A program made the translations under genes and the position numbers. 64,000 bases of DNA. It comes from Methanobrevibacter sp. GTDB taxonomy: Archaea > Methanobacteriota > Methanobacteria > Methanobacteriales > Methanobacteriaceae. Position 1 is the first letter of the stretch; each line of letters begins with the position of its first letter. The notes beneath the pieces are model-generated. The model did not search any database. It saw nothing but the letters and a program-made list of their open reading frames with translations, and was not told the origin of the DNA. The DNA lies in the NCBI GenBank assembly GCA_017652345.1, contig JAGCBE010000339.1, positions 109,568 through 173,567 on the forward strand, written 5' to 3'. Positions 23,982 through 35,500 of the stretch are shown piece by piece.

Positions 23982-26981
23982 ATGTCTGAAGAAACAGTAG
24001 AGAACAAGTTTATTTTTACAACTGAAGGACGTAATTCATTAGTTTCTCAGTTAGGCGGTATTCGTTTCGCTATCTTAGGTGCAGTTTTGGTTCATGGTCT
24101 TACGCCATTAGCTGTAGATGAACATAAAGATCTTACTTTAGATTCATTAACTTCTATGCCTGGAGTTATTTTAGGATTAAAGAATGTAAATTATATTAGT
24201 TCTGAAAATAAAGGACTTTCCCCAGAAAATAATTATGTATATTTGGAAGCAATTCAGAATATTACAAATAATTTAATTCCATTACATTATATTCCATCAG
24301 AAGAAGTAGTTGACAGTGATAGCAGTACTTATGGTATTTATGAATTAGAAATTGATAAGACATTAATTAACTGGGATAATAAAAATGATATAGCATTTGA
24401 ACATATTATTTTCATTGGAAAACAATATGCACAAACAGACGATGCTACATATAATGTAGAAAAGACACAGAAACCAGTTCTTGTTGCTATTGGTAATATT
24501 GAAGGACTTGAACTTTTAGCAGAGCAAAATGAATATGTAAATTCAAAATTACGTATTAGATTAACTTTATCTGAAAAAGATGATAATATTGGACAGGATC
24601 TTGATTTAACAAATCCAGATACAAAGGAAGTTTTAGCTATTGCTAATAAAATGTCATTAGTTAATAATGGCGTTAAGACTACTAAAGTTCCATTTAGTAT
24701 TACAGATAATAAACAAATTGTAGATGATTTTAAACTAAATGAAAATGGTGCATTAGCAATGACAAAGACATTGATGGTTGCAGAAACATTTGATGCAGAT
24801 GATGTTGAAAATGATTTCAATGGTGTTGGCTTAATGCATCTTATTAATGCAAAAGACGCGTCTCGTAAATTTACACCGCAAGTTGTTCTTAGTACATTAG
24901 AACATATTGAACAAGATGAACCAGTAACCGGATATAATGTAGAAATTTTATTACGTGGAACAAGCGGTGAAACAGAAGTTACTGGTAACGCTATAGAAGA
25001 TGGTTATGATTTACCAAATATAGATATTGATTATTACGGATCTGATACTGATGAAGACAGATTTTATAATTATGATTATTCTGGTGCTATTTCACCATTA
25101 TTTAAAATAGATTCTATTCCAGCAGATGATGAAATAGGTGTTGATATATTTGGTTTTGGAAATAAAATATTAGAAACAAATGATAAATTATTATTCTCTA
25201 AAAATAATATTTTATGGAATAGTGAAAATAGTTTACCGCAAGATGATACTAATAAAAAAGAAAATGTTTTAATCGCATCTGATACAAATTTCTTAGATAT
25301 TAAATATGGTGCTAATATTTTATTTGGTTCTATAGAAAATGCAATAAAAGAAAATTCTAGTGATAACGGGTTTTTTAACTCACACTATAATATTTTAGGT
25401 CATGATGCTACTCATATAAATTTATTTGGTTCTATTGATAATAGAATTAATGTAAATTATTCTTATCGTGATGAAAATTCTAATGATATTACAATATTAA
25501 ATAGTTGTAATAATTCTATTGATGCATCAAATAATACTACATTAATAAATTCCGATGGTAATACTATTACTTATTCTGAAAATGTAGCTTTATTAAATGC
25601 TCATAATAGCAGAGTAGTAAATAACATAATATCTCAATCATTAGATACAGAAACTCATGGTCATGGTGTTATAATTAATGGTAAATATAATGAAATTGAC
25701 TTTTTTGAAGATGTAACATTAATCGGTAATGGATTAAGAGCATCTGATTATAGACCATATCATACAAATTATCCATTATTAATTTTGGGTAAATATAATA
25801 AGTTTGGAAGAGGCTATTTCGTTACTGGATATACAGATAATACACAGACTACAACAACTGTATATCAACCAGGAATTATTTATGGAAATGGTACAGATGA
25901 TGCATCTCGTAATAATGCATTAGAGTTTTATCCAGAACTTGGTTTATTAAGAGTTAAAAATAAAAATGGTGACTGGACTGAACTTGGTGGTGATAATGGT
26001 TTAAAATTACCAGATAATGTTAATTTAGAAACTATTAATTTTAAAAATAAAACTAATAATACTGGTATTGTATCGATTGATACAACAAATACACCAACAA
26101 TATCAGTATCTAATCCAGCAGGTGCAAAAACGACAATTGATCCTACTACAATTACCGTTAAAGGCACAAATGATGAAATAAATACGCGTATTGAGGTACA
26201 AAGAAGTAGTATTGATTTATATAATAAAGAAAATAAAAATAAAATTAAAATCAATACTGAAACATATTATCAAAAAGCACGTGCTGATATTACTGTTAGA
26301 ATAAAAAATAATGCAGATCCATATAGTAATCCATTTGAAGCAACACTTGTTTATTTTAAAGGACCTGAAACTATTAAATCTTGGTTAACCGCTATCTGGG
26401 AAAAAGCACCACCTATTGTATATTCAACTCATAATGCTAATAATTTAGCAAATTCAAAATTTACAGTCAAAAATGCTGTAGGTGATTGGACAAATATTGG
26501 ATATACAGATTATTCACGTTATGTAGAAACACAAGGAACACATAGTAATGCTCAAGCACTTGCTAATTATGGTTTAATAAAATATTGTAGTCCTTTAAAT
26601 TATGCATTGCCAGAATTTACAAATCCGGGTGCAGAAGAATTAGAAATTAATTTGTATATTGAGGATTATAATGACCGTGATATTCATTTATTATGGGTTC
26701 CAACAGTAACTGATGCTGAAAATTTCACAGATAATATAGTTAATGAAATTAAATTAAATATAATGATGTGTAAAAACGCAAATGGTGATTCTGGAGAGAA
26801 TATTCATTATTGGGCTGCACAATTCATTGAAGGAACTAATGATACTACAAATAATAGTTATGTTAATTTTAATATAGATAATTATGATATAGATAATTAT
26901 GATAAATTTATTACATTAATATCAAAGCCTGCTAGCTTATTAACGCCAACTGGTGCTTGTGGCTGGTGGAGAATGAATTAG
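23982..26981 (+). CDS. Long tail fibre protein with YadA-head-like repeats
   Basis: A 999-residue protein. The N-terminal ~60 residues ('FIFTTEGRNSLVSQLGGIRF' then 'AILGAVLVHGLTPLA') look like a conserved attachment domain. Residues ~445-600 carry short repeats of the left-handed parallel beta-roll kind seen in trimeric adhesin heads: 'NILGHDATHINLFGSIDNRI', 'DITILNSCNNSIDASNNTTL', 'INSDGNTITYSENVALLNAH'. Similar repeats occur in the cut-off fibre at the right edge (62986-64000). The C-terminal ~300 residues probably form the receptor-binding tip. It ends at a strong bidirectional terminator. Fibre identity is inferred from repeats, size and composition. Confidence 0.85.
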   Translation: MSEETVENKFIFTTEGRNSLVSQLGGIRFAILGAVLVHGLTPLAVDEHKDLTLDSLTSMPGVILGLKNVNYISSENKGLSPENNYVYLEAIQNITNNLIPLHYIPSEEVVDSDSSTYGIYELEIDKTLINWDNKNDIAFEHIIFIGKQYAQTDDATYNVEKTQKPVLVAIGNIEGLELLAEQNEYVNSKLRIRLTLSEKDDNIGQDLDLTNPDTKEVLAIANKMSLVNNGVKTTKVPFSITDNKQIVDDFKLNENGALAMTKTLMVAETFDADDVENDFNGVGLMHLINAKDASRKFTPQVVLSTLEHIEQDEPVTGYNVEILLRGTSGETEVTGNAIEDGYDLPNIDIDYYGSDTDEDRFYNYDYSGAISPLFKIDSIPADDEIGVDIFGFGNKILETNDKLLFSKNNILWNSENSLPQDDTNKKENVLIASDTNFLDIKYGANILFGSIENAIKENSSDNGFFNSHYNILGHDATHINLFGSIDNRINVNYSYRDENSNDITILNSCNNSIDASNNTTLINSDGNTITYSENVALLNAHNSRVVNNIISQSLDTETHGHGVIINGKYNEIDFFEDVTLIGNGLRASDYRPYHTNYPLLILGKYNKFGRGYFVTGYTDNTQTTTTVYQPGIIYGNGTDDASRNNALEFYPELGLLRVKNKNGDWTELGGDNGLKLPDNVNLETINFKNKTNNTGIVSIDTTNTPTISVSNPAGAKTTIDPTTITVKGTNDEINTRIEVQRSSIDLYNKENKNKIKINTETYYQKARADITVRIKNNADPYSNPFEATLVYFKGPETIKSWLTAIWEKAPPIVYSTHNANNLANSKFTVKNAVGDWTNIGYTDYSRYVETQGTHSNAQALANYGLIKYCSPLNYALPEFTNPGAEELEINLYIEDYNDRDIHLLWVPTVTDAENFTDNIVNEIKLNIMMCKNANGDSGENIHYWAAQFIEGTNDTTNNSYVNFNIDNYDIDNYDKFITLISKPASLLTPTGACGWWRMN

Positions 26982-27003
26982 TTTACCAAATCATAATAAA
27001 ATT

Positions 27004-27035
27004 AAAAACCTTATACAAATTGTATAAGGTTTTTT
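27004..27035. terminator. Bidirectional terminator
   Basis: Stem AAAACCTTATACAA/TTGTATAAGGTTTT with a one-base loop, between convergent fibre and gp6 genes. Confidence 0.85.
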
Positions 27036-27052
27036 CAATATTCAAGTAAAAT

Positions 27053-29947
27053 TTAATTTGCTTTATATTTTACATTAATCTTATTATAGACAACTGGAAC
27101 TTCCATATCTGTACTGAAATTAACAATATTGTTATGTTCGTCAAGAATAGAGTCACAAATACCAGGTTTTATTAATGGATATATATCCATAATTAATTTT
27201 GTAGCGGCTTGCCATTCAATAGAATCATAATCAGTTGTGTCATTTATAGCTTCACGTCCATTACCTGCATTAGCATAGAAATGATCTAAAATTATAGGAA
27301 CAAAATAATTCCAGAAGCTATTTTCAGATATAGATTTGGCAATAGGAGAATTCAAGTTACCTCTACGTATGATTTCTTCTTTACGGATTATATAATCATA
27401 TATACTGCCAGAAGCCTCAACCGGAACATCAACAATATAAGGTAATGGAATAGCACGTTGAACGCTTGTTGTTTCCTGTAAATTATTTAACCAAGTAGTA
27501 AGTGCGTAAGTAACACCATATAAGAAAGTATTAGCGTCTAGCATATAATCTCCAATATTTTCTATAGAGAAATTAGAAGTAGATGCATAGTCATTATCGG
27601 TTGCTATAGAAATTTCAATACTGATTATACCATCTTCTGTAGATACTTTTATTTCAGGATCGCTATTATCACTTAAATTAGCTCTATTCTCCATATTACG
27701 ATAACTACCGTCTATATTGGTATCGCCTTCTGATTGCAAACTTAATGGATATAAGTAAATATAATTATCATCAGATGCAACGTCACACATAATATTATAT
27801 TCTTTTGTATATTTTGTTGCAGTTGATGAGTCAGAACCAGTAACATTTGCAAATGTTATTCTGTAAAGAACCTTTCTGCCATTAAATAATGCTTCACTTA
27901 AAATATTTCCAGATTGGTCAGTTTTAGAAAGCTGAATTTCATTCCACCAACCATAACCATATTTTTGAGGAACTTCAAAATCTGCCTTAACCATACCACG
28001 TGCATTAGCATAAGAAGCTAAACCATAATTTTGCTTAATTCTGAAATCCTTATTATATAAGTCAGTCCATTTATATTTTATTTCATCAGATTTAACAATA
28101 CTTGAAATCTTAATATCAATATCGACGGCTTTAGTATTATCGTTCTTATTGTATAAATCAATAATTTCAGATTTATAAATCTTTCTATCAGTAGCAAGTT
28201 TTTGGTCAAGATATTCATATACCTTATTTTTCATAGTTCTGGTATATTCTTCAATATCTGTCAAAGGATCGACATAAACAGTTCCAACAACGTCAAAATA
28301 TTGAACAAATGGAACCATCGGCATTAAAATACTATTGACTTCAATCTTATGTTTACAATTTTCATAGATAAGTCTTGCATTCTTTAGCCATTGTTCTGTT
28401 GCATCGCCTCTGAAGATTTTGTTGTAATAACCTTCATAAGAATAAAGCAATTTAATAAAGTCACAAATATGGTCAAGATAGCTACTACCATAAATTGTAA
28501 CATCATTATTCTTTTCACTTATATCAGTCAATAAGTTCCTTGGTTCCCAGTTACCGTTATTTTTTGCATACATGTGACCAAGAATGCTATAGAAAATGTT
28601 ATTTTGGATTAATTTATGAGTAATATCATTTCCAATTTTCTTTTGAATTTCATGTTGACCATAAACAAGTGCATTTTGTGCAACAATTGGGTTGGTTAAT
28701 GCTCTGAAATATGCAGTATAATCATCTTTTGTAACCAATTTACCACAAGATGAGAAATATGCAGGAGCATTAATCTTTATGCTATTCTGATTTTCAAAAT
28801 ATTCACCACCATAAATATCAGAATTAATAATAAACTGAACGTTATTGGTAATATCAATAATGGTTCCGTCAACAGAAACGTAAATATTATTCGTATGTGA
28901 CATAACAGAACCTTTGACACCAGTCATGTTACATGCTTTACCTTTAGAAGCAATATATTTTACGTAAATATTATCTTTAACAGATTTTAAACCAATATCG
29001 CAAATTTTCGGTTCTGTACTAAAACTTAATCTAACAGTTTTATCAGAATTAGTATCAATAAGACAAACTTTGAATTTATTGTCAAGCGGTTTATTTTGTG
29101 GCCAATTTACAACTTTATCATTCAAATGAATTGCTTGAGTTTCAATTTCATAAGTATTGTCATGCTTAGAACCATCGCCATTTGTATAAATCGAGAAAGC
29201 GTCATCTTCATCTGCACCGATACCGACTTTACACCAGCTCTTTGTCTTATCATAGACATTATTATTGAAAGCATATGGGTCGCGTTTTCCATACCAGTCG
29301 CAGAAATCAAGGTCATTTATATCATAGAACTGATTAATTTCGCCAATTTTATCAAGATTTGCAGTTCCTAAGATTTCTATTGTTTTTCTTTCACCTTGGA
29401 AACACTTAATCGGAGTTGTATAGGTAGTATCATAATATGACATACCAGCCAATGGAATATAAGTTGCATTTTCTTTTGGAACAGAAAAATATAAATCTTT
29501 ATACCAGTCATTAGATTGACCATTTATAACATCATCTCTTGTTAAAATGTAGCTATAACCACTATCAAGGATATATTTGTTACCATTAAATGATAAATCC
29601 ATTAAGTCTTGACTGAATATGATTTCTGTGCCTTCCTTTAATGTAGATGGTAAAGGTCCTTTTAAACGGATTATCAATTCACATCTTGCTGGAATAGCTC
29701 TTCTAGGATTATAACCGAGACTTTTTGCATGCTTAATGACACTAGAATCCAGTCTTGCAGTAGAAATAAAAGCTTCTTCAGCGGTTCTTTGCATATAAAA
29801 GTTTGTCATGTCCATACATGCACAAAGCATTTCCTGGAACATGCCATAAATTGTAGCAGAACCAATGTTCTTAAATCGCGGGTCAGAATTTAATCTAGCT
29901 CGGAAATCTTGTAGGAGCTGTTCGTAAGTTACATTTAAATAATTCAT
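27053..29947 (-). CDS. Baseplate wedge protein, T4 gp6-like
   Basis: A 964-residue protein (T4 gp6 is 660). The N-terminal 110 residues show the gp6 / baseplate-J opening: 'YEQLLQDFRARLNSDPRFKN', 'TIYGMFQEMLCACMDMTNFY', 'RTAEEAFISTARLDSSVIKH' and 'AKSLGYNPRRAIPARCELII', matching T4 'FEGSRLNVLCDLLAYNTLYI' and 'ESFMRTANLRSSVVQAAQDN'. Residues ~520-600 hold a second conserved part ('PMVPFVQYFDVVGTVYVDPL' then 'TDIEEYTRTMKNKVYEYLDQ'). gp6 forms the ring linking the six wedges and starts sheath contraction signalling. The extra ~300 residues, probably in the middle and C-terminus, are an elaboration. Shine-Dalgarno AAAGG and late promoter upstream. Confidence 0.88.
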   Translation of the reverse strand: MNYLNVTYEQLLQDFRARLNSDPRFKNIGSATIYGMFQEMLCACMDMTNFYMQRTAEEAFISTARLDSSVIKHAKSLGYNPRRAIPARCELIIRLKGPLPSTLKEGTEIIFSQDLMDLSFNGNKYILDSGYSYILTRDDVINGQSNDWYKDLYFSVPKENATYIPLAGMSYYDTTYTTPIKCFQGERKTIEILGTANLDKIGEINQFYDINDLDFCDWYGKRDPYAFNNNVYDKTKSWCKVGIGADEDDAFSIYTNGDGSKHDNTYEIETQAIHLNDKVVNWPQNKPLDNKFKVCLIDTNSDKTVRLSFSTEPKICDIGLKSVKDNIYVKYIASKGKACNMTGVKGSVMSHTNNIYVSVDGTIIDITNNVQFIINSDIYGGEYFENQNSIKINAPAYFSSCGKLVTKDDYTAYFRALTNPIVAQNALVYGQHEIQKKIGNDITHKLIQNNIFYSILGHMYAKNNGNWEPRNLLTDISEKNNDVTIYGSSYLDHICDFIKLLYSYEGYYNKIFRGDATEQWLKNARLIYENCKHKIEVNSILMPMVPFVQYFDVVGTVYVDPLTDIEEYTRTMKNKVYEYLDQKLATDRKIYKSEIIDLYNKNDNTKAVDIDIKISSIVKSDEIKYKWTDLYNKDFRIKQNYGLASYANARGMVKADFEVPQKYGYGWWNEIQLSKTDQSGNILSEALFNGRKVLYRITFANVTGSDSSTATKYTKEYNIMCDVASDDNYIYLYPLSLQSEGDTNIDGSYRNMENRANLSDNSDPEIKVSTEDGIISIEISIATDNDYASTSNFSIENIGDYMLDANTFLYGVTYALTTWLNNLQETTSVQRAIPLPYIVDVPVEASGSIYDYIIRKEEIIRRGNLNSPIAKSISENSFWNYFVPIILDHFYANAGNGREAINDTTDYDSIEWQAATKLIMDIYPLIKPGICDSILDEHNNIVNFSTDMEVPVVYNKINVKYKAN

Positions 29948-29977
29948 GTGATTCTAAACCTTTTTAAACTTTTATAT

Positions 29978-29985
29978 TATTTATA
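29978..29985 (-). promoter_or_regulatory. Late promoter -10, TATAAATA
   Basis: Exact octamer 30 bases before the gp6 start codon. Confidence 0.75.
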
Positions 29986-30025
29986 ATCTTTAGAAGCCTT
30001 CTGAGAAATTTTTGAATCTTTGCAT

Positions 30026-30033
30026 TATAAATA
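30026..30033 (+). promoter_or_regulatory. Late promoter -10, TATAAATA
   Basis: Exact octamer 35 bases before the portal ATG, which has Shine-Dalgarno AAAGGA. Confidence 0.8.
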
Positions 30034-30068
30034 ATACAAATAACAAATAATCTTAGAAAGGAATAACA

Positions 30069-31691
30069 ATGAATCTTAATTTTTTAAACCCATTTAGCTC
30101 TGAATTCTTAAAAACTTCTCCTGAACACAGTGAGCAACGTGCAATCGAAGCTGCACGTAATTCATATGGTAAAGGTGAAGACACAATTGACTGGAATGCT
30201 ATTGCAGGCAGTTATGACAATAACGGCTATGTGGATCCAGCTACACCTTATGACCAAAATAATATTGTTTTTGAAACATTATTTACAAATAAATGGCAAA
30301 AAATTTCTTGGTATCGTTCCATGGCCATGTACCCATTGGTTGGTAAAGGCTTGAACATTATGGCAGATGAAGCAGTTTGTCCAGACGCACTTGGAAACGT
30401 TGCAATGTTCGATATTGAGGAACCGTTTAAATCTAAATTTACTTCAACAGAATTTGCAGCATTGAAGATGGAATTTGATTATATTGTTGACTGTGTTATT
30501 GGTAAAGAAAATATTTGGGATTATTATTATAAATGGCTTGTTGATGCCGAACTTTTCTGGGAAATTTGTTTAAATGATGCAGGTGATAAAGTTGTTGGTA
30601 TTAATACTTTAGCACCTTATGCAATGCTCGTAATTTATGACAAGGATTCTGATAATATTAATGGTTATATTGAAAACATTAATTATCTTAATCAGGCACA
30701 AGATAAGACTTCTGAAATTAAGAAGTTCCTTCCTAACCAAGTTGCTTATGTCAGATATCCGTTAATTTGGACAAATAGAAACGATATTCGTGGTCACTTG
30801 GAACGTTCTATTAGACCATTGAACCAATTAAGAAATATTGAAGATGCTTTGACTGTTTATCGTATCACTCGTGCAACTGAACACCGTGTATTTAACATTT
30901 ATACTGGTAGAATGCCGAGAACTGATGCTGCTGCTTATGTTCAGGAAATCAGAAATAAGTATCGTAAGAATTTGACTATTGATAATACTACTGGTATGGT
31001 CAATGCTGTTAAGAATACTCAAGCAATGACTGAAGATTTCTTCTTCCAGAAAGATGACTCTGGTAACGGTTCTACAGTTGAAACTTTCCCATCTGGTTCT
31101 ACTTTTGATGGTCAGCTTCAGGATGTTTGGATGTTCCAGAAGCAAGTTATGGACGGTATGTTCATTCCTCAGGCAAGATGGAAATCTGATGAAGTTGGTG
31201 GTGCATCTTATAATCCTGGTATTGATCAGGCAAATCATGAAGAAGTTTCCTTCCAGAGAGTTAATAGAAGATTAAGAAGAAGATTTGCAGATATTATCAA
31301 GCAGGTTTACCTCGTTCACTTGAGAGTTCGTGGTTATAAGGAAAAATTCCTTGATAAGGCTTTGTATAATATCGATTTACATCCAGCAACTGACTTTGAA
31401 AGAATGCGTGACTTGAACCTTGCTGAAAAACGTGGTTCTGTTATTGGTACTCTTTCTCAGTTCTTACCGACTTCTACTAACATCAAACCAGGTGCTGAAG
31501 AACTTGCTCCGATTTTCTCTAAGCAATTCTTCATGGAGAAGATTCTCGGTATGTCTACACAGGATATTCTCTTGAATAATAAGATGCTTGAATCTGAAAT
31601 TAAACAGATGAGAGAAGAAGCAGAAGCTGCTCAAGCAGAAGGTGGTCCAGCACCTGATGCCGAAGGCGGTGGAAACGATTTCGGTTTCTAA
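30069..31691 (+). CDS. Portal vertex protein, T4 gp20-like
   Basis: A 540-residue protein (T4 gp20 is 524), the dodecameric ring through which DNA enters and leaves. Diagnostic region: 'LERSIRPLNQLRNIEDALTV' followed by 'YRITRATEHRVFNIYTGRMP', near-identical to T4 'KYIRPLNQLRMLEDSMVIYR' and 'ITRAPERRVFYVDVGNMP'. Then come 'KYRKNLTIDNTTGMV', 'AMTEDFFFQKDDSGNGSTVE' and 'TFPSGSTFDGQLQDVWMFQK', the crown and stem parts. The C-terminus is Ala/Glu/Gly-rich. It is alone in its transcription unit, with its own late promoter and an ACCGG terminator. Confidence 0.97.
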   Translation: MNLNFLNPFSSEFLKTSPEHSEQRAIEAARNSYGKGEDTIDWNAIAGSYDNNGYVDPATPYDQNNIVFETLFTNKWQKISWYRSMAMYPLVGKGLNIMADEAVCPDALGNVAMFDIEEPFKSKFTSTEFAALKMEFDYIVDCVIGKENIWDYYYKWLVDAELFWEICLNDAGDKVVGINTLAPYAMLVIYDKDSDNINGYIENINYLNQAQDKTSEIKKFLPNQVAYVRYPLIWTNRNDIRGHLERSIRPLNQLRNIEDALTVYRITRATEHRVFNIYTGRMPRTDAAAYVQEIRNKYRKNLTIDNTTGMVNAVKNTQAMTEDFFFQKDDSGNGSTVETFPSGSTFDGQLQDVWMFQKQVMDGMFIPQARWKSDEVGGASYNPGIDQANHEEVSFQRVNRRLRRRFADIIKQVYLVHLRVRGYKEKFLDKALYNIDLHPATDFERMRDLNLAEKRGSVIGTLSQFLPTSTNIKPGAEELAPIFSKQFFMEKILGMSTQDILLNNKMLESEIKQMREEAEAAQAEGGPAPDAEGGGNDFGF

Positions 31692-31713
31692 TAGAAAATT
31701 TAGAATATAAAAT

Positions 31714-31741
31714 AAAAACCGGTTTTAATGACCGGTTTTTT
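31714..31741. terminator. Terminator of the ACCGG type
   Basis: Stem AAAAACCGGT/ACCGGTTTTT, loop TTTAATG, between the convergent portal and tail-tube genes. Confidence 0.85.
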
Positions 31742-31761
31742 AAATTTTATGTATTTATCTA

Positions 31762-32358
31762 TTAGGTGTAGATAACTTCGAAGTTAGAATAGCTGAATGT
31801 GCAAGATTTTGTGATCTTGGAATCACCATTCTGGTCGAGTGAAACACTACCAATAGTCTTTGGCCATACACGGTAAAGTCTCCACTTAACTGGGAGAAGA
31901 TTCTTAAGAGTGGAATCATAAAGGAGAATTTCAACATTTGCGCAATACTGAGATGCAAAGTTAGAGAATGCACCACCAGTAATGTTGTTGGAAGAACCAC
32001 CAATATCATCCTGGAAACCTTGGTTCATAAGAAGGTTGGACCAACGGTGTAATGCCTGAGAAATTGTTGTATCTTGGAATTCATCCCACTGAATTTCGAA
32101 TGTTCCACTGATAGTTGCCTTACCAGGATAGTTAAGCTTTGTACCCATGTATTGAGTATCAAGTTCACCAAATTCCTTCTGTGGTAATGATGCTGTTCTT
32201 GCTTTGATCATTAAATCGTCAGAATCAAGAAGTACGGAAAGCGGAGATTCTGAGTCATATAAGAATCTAACCTGAAATAAATAAGCTTTTGCAATGTCTG
32301 GGAGGTTAGCAAGTTGACCCCAAACGCTCATGCTTGTATCAAATTTTTTTACTGCCAT
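31762..32358 (-). CDS. Tail tube protein, T4 gp19-like
   Basis: A 198-residue protein (T4 gp19 is 163) that forms the inner tail tube. It has 'AYLFQVRFLYDSESPLSVLL', 'LMIKARTASLPQKEFGELDT', 'QYMGTKLNYPGKATISGTFE', and a long helix-containing insert 'TTISQALHRWSNLLMNQGFQ'. The beta strands 'CANVEILLYDSTLKNLLPVK', 'WRLYRVWPKTIGSVSLDQNG' and 'KITKSCTFSYSNFEVIY' follow. This strand order and the closing 'F.YS.F' strand are the usual tube-protein pattern. It is divergent from the sheath gene, with its own late promoter and Shine-Dalgarno AAGGAG, and its codon use is richer in preferred codons, as for an abundant protein. Confidence 0.92.
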   Translation of the reverse strand: MAVKKFDTSMSVWGQLANLPDIAKAYLFQVRFLYDSESPLSVLLDSDDLMIKARTASLPQKEFGELDTQYMGTKLNYPGKATISGTFEIQWDEFQDTTISQALHRWSNLLMNQGFQDDIGGSSNNITGGAFSNFASQYCANVEILLYDSTLKNLLPVKWRLYRVWPKTIGSVSLDQNGDSKITKSCTFSYSNFEVIYT

Positions 32359-32394
32359 AATAGCATTTCTCCTTGAAATTTTAATATTCTTTAT

Positions 32395-32402
32395 TATTTA
32401 TA
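32395..32402 (-). promoter_or_regulatory. Late promoter -10, TATAAATA
   Basis: Exact octamer 36 bases before the tail-tube ATG. Confidence 0.78.
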
Positions 32403-32458
32403 GAAAAAATATATAGAAATCAAAAATATCAATTTTTTGTAAAAAATCTAAAACTTTT

Positions 32459-32466
32459 TATAAATA
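32459..32466 (+). promoter_or_regulatory. Late promoter -10, TATAAATA
   Basis: Exact octamer before the sheath gene, leaving an unusually long 82-base span to the ATG, with Shine-Dalgarno AGGAG. The leader is AT-rich and I see no strong hairpin in it. Confidence 0.75.
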
Positions 32467-32548
32467 ATTATATAAACAAATCGTGAGTGAGTGAAAATAG
32501 AGTTTATTGTAGTTCATTTAAGGTTTATTCAATTTATTAGGAGAAAAA

Positions 32549-35500
32549 ATGGCAAAATATTCAACTCCGGGTATTAGATTTACAGAAATTGACAATACCA
32601 TTCGTTCAGAAGCTGCTCCTGGAATGGGTATCGGCGCAATTGTTATGAAATCTAACAAAGGCCCAGTTAATCAGCGTGTTGTTACGCGTAATTATAATGA
32701 ATTTACAGAAATTTTTGGCGAACCAGAGACATTGACTGATTACGGTCACTTCGCCGCAGAAAATTATTTTGCAAATTCTACTCAAATGTATGCTGTTCGT
32801 GCAACCATGGGTGATGAACAGTATTCTCAAATTCAGTTTAGCTATGAAGGTGCACCAGTTACTGCGACTAACAAGTCTAAGGACACTGCAAAGTTTGTAT
32901 ATGTCGATAACCAGAGCGACAATACTTTGAAGCTTTTGTCTCCACTTTCTGCTGTTACTGAAGTTGAAAGTATGTCTGCTGATTGGAAGTTAGACGACAC
33001 TGGTGTTTATGGTTATGCAATGAAACAAAATGCATACTATGGCACATTCTCAGATATTCTTTCTGAAACCGAAGACTTAATTGTTTATAAAGGTAAACAA
33101 AAGACTCCAGGTAATGAATCTTGGGAAGGTAATATCACAGAATATGGTTATCATGTTGTTTACCCACGTTATGTTGATTCTCAGGGTAAAAATCCAGTTC
33201 CTGAAACAAAGTTAATCTTTACAGAAAGCGCATGGAATGCCGGTTCTGCAACTTCTGCAGAATGTGATATTAAGAAGAGAAATTCTCAATATTATGTAAC
33301 TGTTAGTGTTCCTGCTTCTGCAACTTTGAACAAGAAACAAGTTAATATTAATTTCTACGGTGAATATTCTGCAGTTTCTGGATGGGAATCTACTGGTGTT
33401 ACTTATAAAAATATCTTTAACGACCAAGTTTTCCAGGGTAATTTCTCAGGTGACTGGGCAAATACGTTATCTGCAGGTTATGGCTATGTTCCAGCACAGC
33501 GTATGGAAATTATGGATTGGGATGATCCAGAAATTAAAAAGACATTCTATGTCGATAGCACTTTCTCCGCAACAACCTCTGGTGTTAGTGGCTTAAAATA
33601 TACAGAATTCTTTAGTGTTGACCCAACTTATGCACTTTTTGCAAATTGTCCAAAGATTGACTTCGATCCGACAAAAGAAGGTAAAGAAGCTATCATGACT
33701 TCTGCAGTTTCTGATATGTATTTAAGCACAACCACTGCTAAGTTGCCACAATATGGTAATGATGAAGTTCCAGCTCGTTCTCCAAAGGACGTTATCATCG
33801 ACATGCTTGATGCATATAGCTGCAATGATATTTCTGATATTAATGATTATACATACCTTAAGTATTATGATCCGACCCAGAATGCTATCATTGAAAAGAT
33901 TGTTAAGGAAACACCAAAACAGTTAGCTGATGAAAAGCATCAAGAAAAGTATTTGTTCTGGTTATATGCTGGTAAGGGTGAAAATAAGCTTACAAAGGCT
34001 CCAGTTTACATCGCTGATGATACTGAAACGGTAAGCCTCCCAATCCAGAAGGGTTATTTCTATGATGATGGAACGCAAGAAAAGACAGTCTTGAATAATA
34101 TTGTTGCTCAACCATCTTCTTACATCTTCAATTCTGTCGATAAGACATATGCTGATGGTTATACCATTAGAACTGAAGCTGAAGACGAACCAGGTAACGG
34201 CGATATTGAACAATATAAGTCTGTTTTCGATGACCAGCTTGTTATTGCTTCTATCGGTCCTGGTAAGTATGGTGATGATGTTGGTGTTTCTATCATTACA
34301 ACAGAATGTTCTGAAATTGCTGCATTGAACCATCAGAATGCATTTAACTGGAAGTATGCATATGACGACGAAGATAAGGTCAATGCTGATACCAGTGAAT
34401 ATAACGACAATCCAATGAACTTGACTTGGAAGAAGGTTTTCAGAATTAACGTTTACATCAAGCCGAAGACTCAGACTGCTGAAGCTGCATGGGGATTTGG
34501 TATGGATGCACTCCTTAAGGATCCTGCAGAATCTTGGTTTGTCTCTACTGACCCATATGCAAAGGATGATAACGGCAACAGCCTTTATGCTCCGATTGTT
34601 ATTAATGGTCATTCTGACTATATCTATGTTTCTCGTGCTTCTGTCAATGATGCTCGTAACGGTGTTGGCGAATATGTCCAGCCAAAGCAGACATTTGCAA
34701 TTTACGGATTAACAGGTGGTAAGAATTCTGAAAAGAATAATATTTCTGAAAAGACCGCAGCATTGTCGCTCTATACTGATAGACGTCGTGCTCCATTCGA
34801 TATTCTTTTCAACGTTGATGCAATCGATACATTCAATGGTCGTCAGCGCTATAACGCTCACCAGAGAAAGATTGCTCAGATTGCTGGTAGTAGAACAATG
34901 GATATTGGTGTAATTCAGGTTACTTCTAAGTCTGCAAAGACTGCAAAGCAGATGGTATCTGAAACAAAGACCTTCAGCTTTAACAAGGGTGATTATGTTG
35001 CTCAATATGCTGGTTACGATAAGTATTATAATGCTGCTTTAGCATCCTGGATTTACTTACCTAAGTCTGTTGCAGGTGCTTGTGCTATGGCTTATTGCGA
35101 TACATTCGCATATCCATGGAGAGCTCCAGCAGGTGTTGCTTGTGGAACAATCAACTACACCAATGGTCAGTTGCTCAAGTTAACAGACGATGAAATTGGT
35201 CAGCTTTACGATAACAACGTTAATACAAGCCGTGATTGCGGTAACTATGGTGTTGTTCTCTGGGGTCAGAAGACTGCTCTCAAGAAGAATAGCTTGCTCA
35301 ATAGAATTAACGTTCGTCGTTGCTTGAACTATATCGAAAAACGTCTTGAAAACAAGATGACTCCTTACCTCTTCATGCAGAACAGTGTCAATACTCGTGC
35401 TTCCGCAAGAAATGACATTGATTCCTTCTTACAACAAGTTAAGGCTGCTGAAGGTATCGAACGTTATCAGTTAAGCGTTACTCAGGATCCAGAAGATCCA

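Noticed and set aside
34101..35005. Several overlapping frames in the sheath gene
   Set aside because: Shadows in other frames of a certain sheath gene, with atypical composition and no ribosome sites.
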